From Microbulbifer thermotolerans (GTDB lineage Bacteria; Pseudomonadota; Gammaproteobacteria; Pseudomonadales; Cellvibrionaceae), in the NCBI RefSeq assembly GCF_900112305.1, contig NZ_FOKT01000007.1:73398-137397 (forward strand): a stretch of 64,000 nucleotides of DNA. The letters are read 5' to 3'. The notes under the pieces were generated by a model. It searched no databases and was not told where the DNA came from. It saw only the letters and a list, made by a program, of their open reading frames with translations. Below are positions 62,201 through 64,000 of this stretch, in pieces (position 1 is the stretch's first letter; every line of letters begins with the position of its first letter). The position numbers were made by a program, and so were the translations under genes.

Positions 62201-62433
62201 TACTCGCTGTTCCGGGCAATAGCACCGGTTTATGCTGGCGATTCACGCGAAACAAGAGCTTCTTGTAAAAGCGACCCAATAGCAGCTGCTGGGCCGCCGC
62301 GGTTTGGAATGCCGGTGACTCCCGACCGGGTCCGTTCATTCCCGCCCGATGCCTTCGCAATCCATTAACAGCGTCTTCGACCCCAGGTCCTGGGGCGAGC
62401 GCCACCGCAGCCTGAACCTCTACGGGTAACACT

Positions 62434-63285
62434 ATGAATCTGGAACGGTTAAATAGCACCAAATGTTTCGACGGCCTGCAACAGCAGTTTGCGCATCAGT
62501 CGGAAGTGCTCGACTGCAAAATGCGTTTTTCCATTTTTCTGCCGCAGGCGGCGGAAGTGGAGAAAGGGCATCGTTTCCCCGCGGTCTACTGGCTGTCGGG
62601 TCTCACCTGCACCGACGAAAACTTCAGTGTGAAAGCGGGGGCGCAAAGAGCTGCGGCGGAACTCGGGATTGCACTGGTGATTCCGGACACCAGTCCGCGG
62701 GGTGGGCAGGTGCCTGACGATCCGGATTTCGCTTTGGGGCAGGGGGCCGGTTTTTATCTGAATGCCACACAGGCACCTTGGAGCGCGCACTACCGGATGT
62801 ACGACTATATTGTGCACGAGCTGCCGGCGTTGATTGAACGGAACTTTCCCGTCAGCGGGCGCAGGGGCATTGCCGGGCACTCCATGGGTGGCCACGGTGC
62901 CCTGGTAATCGGGCTGCGCAATCCGCAGAGTTACACTTCCATTTCTGTTTTCAGTCCCATTAGCAATCCGATGGCTTGCCCCTGGGGCGAGAAAGCGTTC
63001 AATGCTTATCTGGGAGCCGACAGGTCCAGCTGGAAGGATTACGATGCGGCCGACCTGCTGCGTCGGGCGCCCGGGAAGTTGCCGGTGCTGGTCTCCCAGG
63101 GGGAATCGGACCCCTACCTGGAAGAACAGTTGAAGCCCCACGCACTGGAGGCCGCAGCCGAGGCAAGTGGTTATCCGCTAACAATGGAATACCACGCTGG
63201 CTATGATCACAGCTACTTCTTCGTCTCCTGCTTCATTGAACAGCACCTGCGTTTTCACGCAGATTACCTGCTGAGGAATCGCTGA
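62434..63285 (+). CDS. fghA: S-formylglutathione hydrolase
   Basis: A 283-residue alpha/beta hydrolase completing glutathione-dependent formaldehyde oxidation: it releases formate and glutathione. The nucleophile Ser150 is in IAGHSMGGHGA; the Asp (SQGESDPY) and His (YHAGYDHSYFF) of the triad and the oxyanion region WLSGLTCTDENF are present. Length is normal. Its usual partner, the class III alcohol dehydrogenase FrmA/AdhC, is not adjacent; only a 233-bp non-coding stretch lies upstream. Confidence 0.96.
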   Translation: MNLERLNSTKCFDGLQQQFAHQSEVLDCKMRFSIFLPQAAEVEKGHRFPAVYWLSGLTCTDENFSVKAGAQRAAAELGIALVIPDTSPRGGQVPDDPDFALGQGAGFYLNATQAPWSAHYRMYDYIVHELPALIERNFPVSGRRGIAGHSMGGHGALVIGLRNPQSYTSISVFSPISNPMACPWGEKAFNAYLGADRSSWKDYDAADLLRRAPGKLPVLVSQGESDPYLEEQLKPHALEAAAEASGYPLTMEYHAGYDHSYFFVSCFIEQHLRFHADYLLRNR

Positions 63286-63308
63286 TAAACGCACGCTGTG
63301 TGTATTGA

Positions 63309-63731
63309 TCAGCCGGACGCAGCCCGGCACTCACCGCGGATTTCAGCGGAGCCGCGGTCGAAGGTCTTCTCGATGATAAACCAGCCGTTGGGGCAGTAGT
63401 CGGTTTCCGCGAGAAGTTCCTCCATGCGTTCCATTGCAGCCTCCTGGGTATTATCGCGCATCTTTGCCATAGTGCCGCCGCCTTTGCCTCCGGCACCACC
63501 GCCCGGTCCGCCGCCCATGCCACCGCCCGGGCCTCCGCCTCTGCCTCCGCGGCGGCCACCGCCCATGCCGCCCTCCTGATCCGCACTCAGCTGAGCCTTG
63601 TAGGTAAAGAAGCGGTTGCCCTGATCGGAGATATGGGTAATCAGGGACTCAGAGAAGACCGGTGGCTTTTCCGGTGTGGAGCTACAACCGGCCGCCAGAG
63701 TGGCCGCCGCCAGCAGAATATAGCGTTTCAT
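63309..63731 (-). CDS. Putative lipoprotein with a Gly-rich low-complexity segment
   Basis: A 140-residue protein with a lipoprotein signal (MKRYILLAAATLAAGCSS; lipidated Cys16). A Gly/Met/Arg-rich block follows (about 55-87, GGMGGGRRGGRGGGPGGG-type repeats). The C-terminal domain (AMERMEELLAETDYCPNGWFIIEKTFDRGSAEIRGEC) has two Cys that could form a disulfide. I recognise no family. The ATG at 63731 starts the signal peptide. It is convergent with fghA; only 23 bp separate their stops. Confidence 0.75.
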   Translation of the reverse strand: MKRYILLAAATLAAGCSSTPEKPPVFSESLITHISDQGNRFFTYKAQLSADQEGGMGGGRRGGRGGGPGGGMGGGPGGGAGGKGGGTMAKMRDNTQEAAMERMEELLAETDYCPNGWFIIEKTFDRGSAEIRGECRAASG

Positions 63732-64000
63732 CGTTGGGTTCTCACCTTTTCTGTTGCAGTGAGGATAAGACCACGGGAAACGAATTGGTTGGGTTAAGAT
63801 AGGTAAATAACTGTTAACCGGATTCATTTCGCGATGCCATCCTCTTTCACAACAGAATGCAACGTCGATCCAGCATCTTCGCCATGCCACTTGCTGTGTC
63901 GAGGCTGCGCCGTAGAATCCCAAACAGTCGCCTGAGGAGCTTCGGATTTTTTGCATATACCCTGGCCATGTTTTTTACGCTTTGGGGTAAATGCATCAGA
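63732..64000. other. Gene-free end of window
   Basis: No supported feature. The upstream minus-strand frame from 63956 is an extension of the lipoprotein frame and is not coding-like. The region probably contains the lipoprotein promoter. Confidence 0.4.

Noticed and set aside
62349-62429. 26-codon frame just upstream of fghA
   Set aside because: Too short to support, with no ribosome site; probably chance.

Overview
The window reads as chromosome of a marine, polysaccharide-degrading gammaproteobacterium, most likely in the Cellvibrionales (Cellvibrio / Saccharophagus / Microbulbifer group). The main clues are a secreted multidomain protein with two family-2 cellulose-binding modules joined by long polyserine linkers, a habit of that group, together with typical gammaproteobacterial housekeeping blocks (ruvCAB-ybgC-tolQRAB-pal-cpoB, queE-queC, nadA, bepA, metG/mrp, aspS-yebC). 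The genus is an inference; no 16S or ribosomal protein genes are present.

Layout. 1-222 is the trailer end of a type I-E-like CRISPR array. 477-11997 holds a GST-fold oxidoreductase, a SIRT4-like sirtuin, a yqjD/yqjE/yqjK-like membrane trio, a D-2-hydroxyacid dehydrogenase, metG, mrp, trhO and small secreted proteins. 12055-15117 is a YdiJ-type FAD/Fe-S oxidoreductase. 15237-19590 is an accessory island: one 403-residue protein with a degenerate alpha/beta-hydrolase-like core behind three tandem paralogues of an unrecognised family, arranged like a toxin with a multiplied immunity gene. 19674-29647 has a TudS-like/DUF1722 protein, a photolyase, a GDSL autotransporter esterase and a PLP-enzyme cluster with Lrp and MocR regulators. 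29752-36361 is a four-gene exported redox operon: CBM2-PQQ dehydrogenase-CBM2-cytochrome c-DUF1587/1592/1588/1585 fusion, a DUF1552 protein and two DUF1566 proteins. 37023-42132 has a sterol-desaturase-like hydroxylase, a membrane AraC regulator, a lytic transglycosylase, proS and an HU-like protein. 42418-60451 is almost entirely housekeeping, with two identical tRNA-Lys genes. 60642-63731 carries a hypothetical gene, an OruR-like AraC regulator, S-formylglutathione hydrolase and a glycine-rich lipoprotein.

The most striking non-coding signal is a family of short transposon-like elements (about 113-218 bp) with related terminal inverted repeats, a conserved internal box and, in the long form, a large hairpin. 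I count six, at 1356, 7862, 11161, 22119, 22182 and 60451. One is inserted inside another and is flanked by a perfect 4-bp direct repeat (TTAG), which is good evidence of mobility. Seven gene ends fall inside or directly against these elements, and some stop codons are supplied by the terminal repeat.

All coordinates and motifs were read by eye. No homology search, fold prediction or composition calculation was run.
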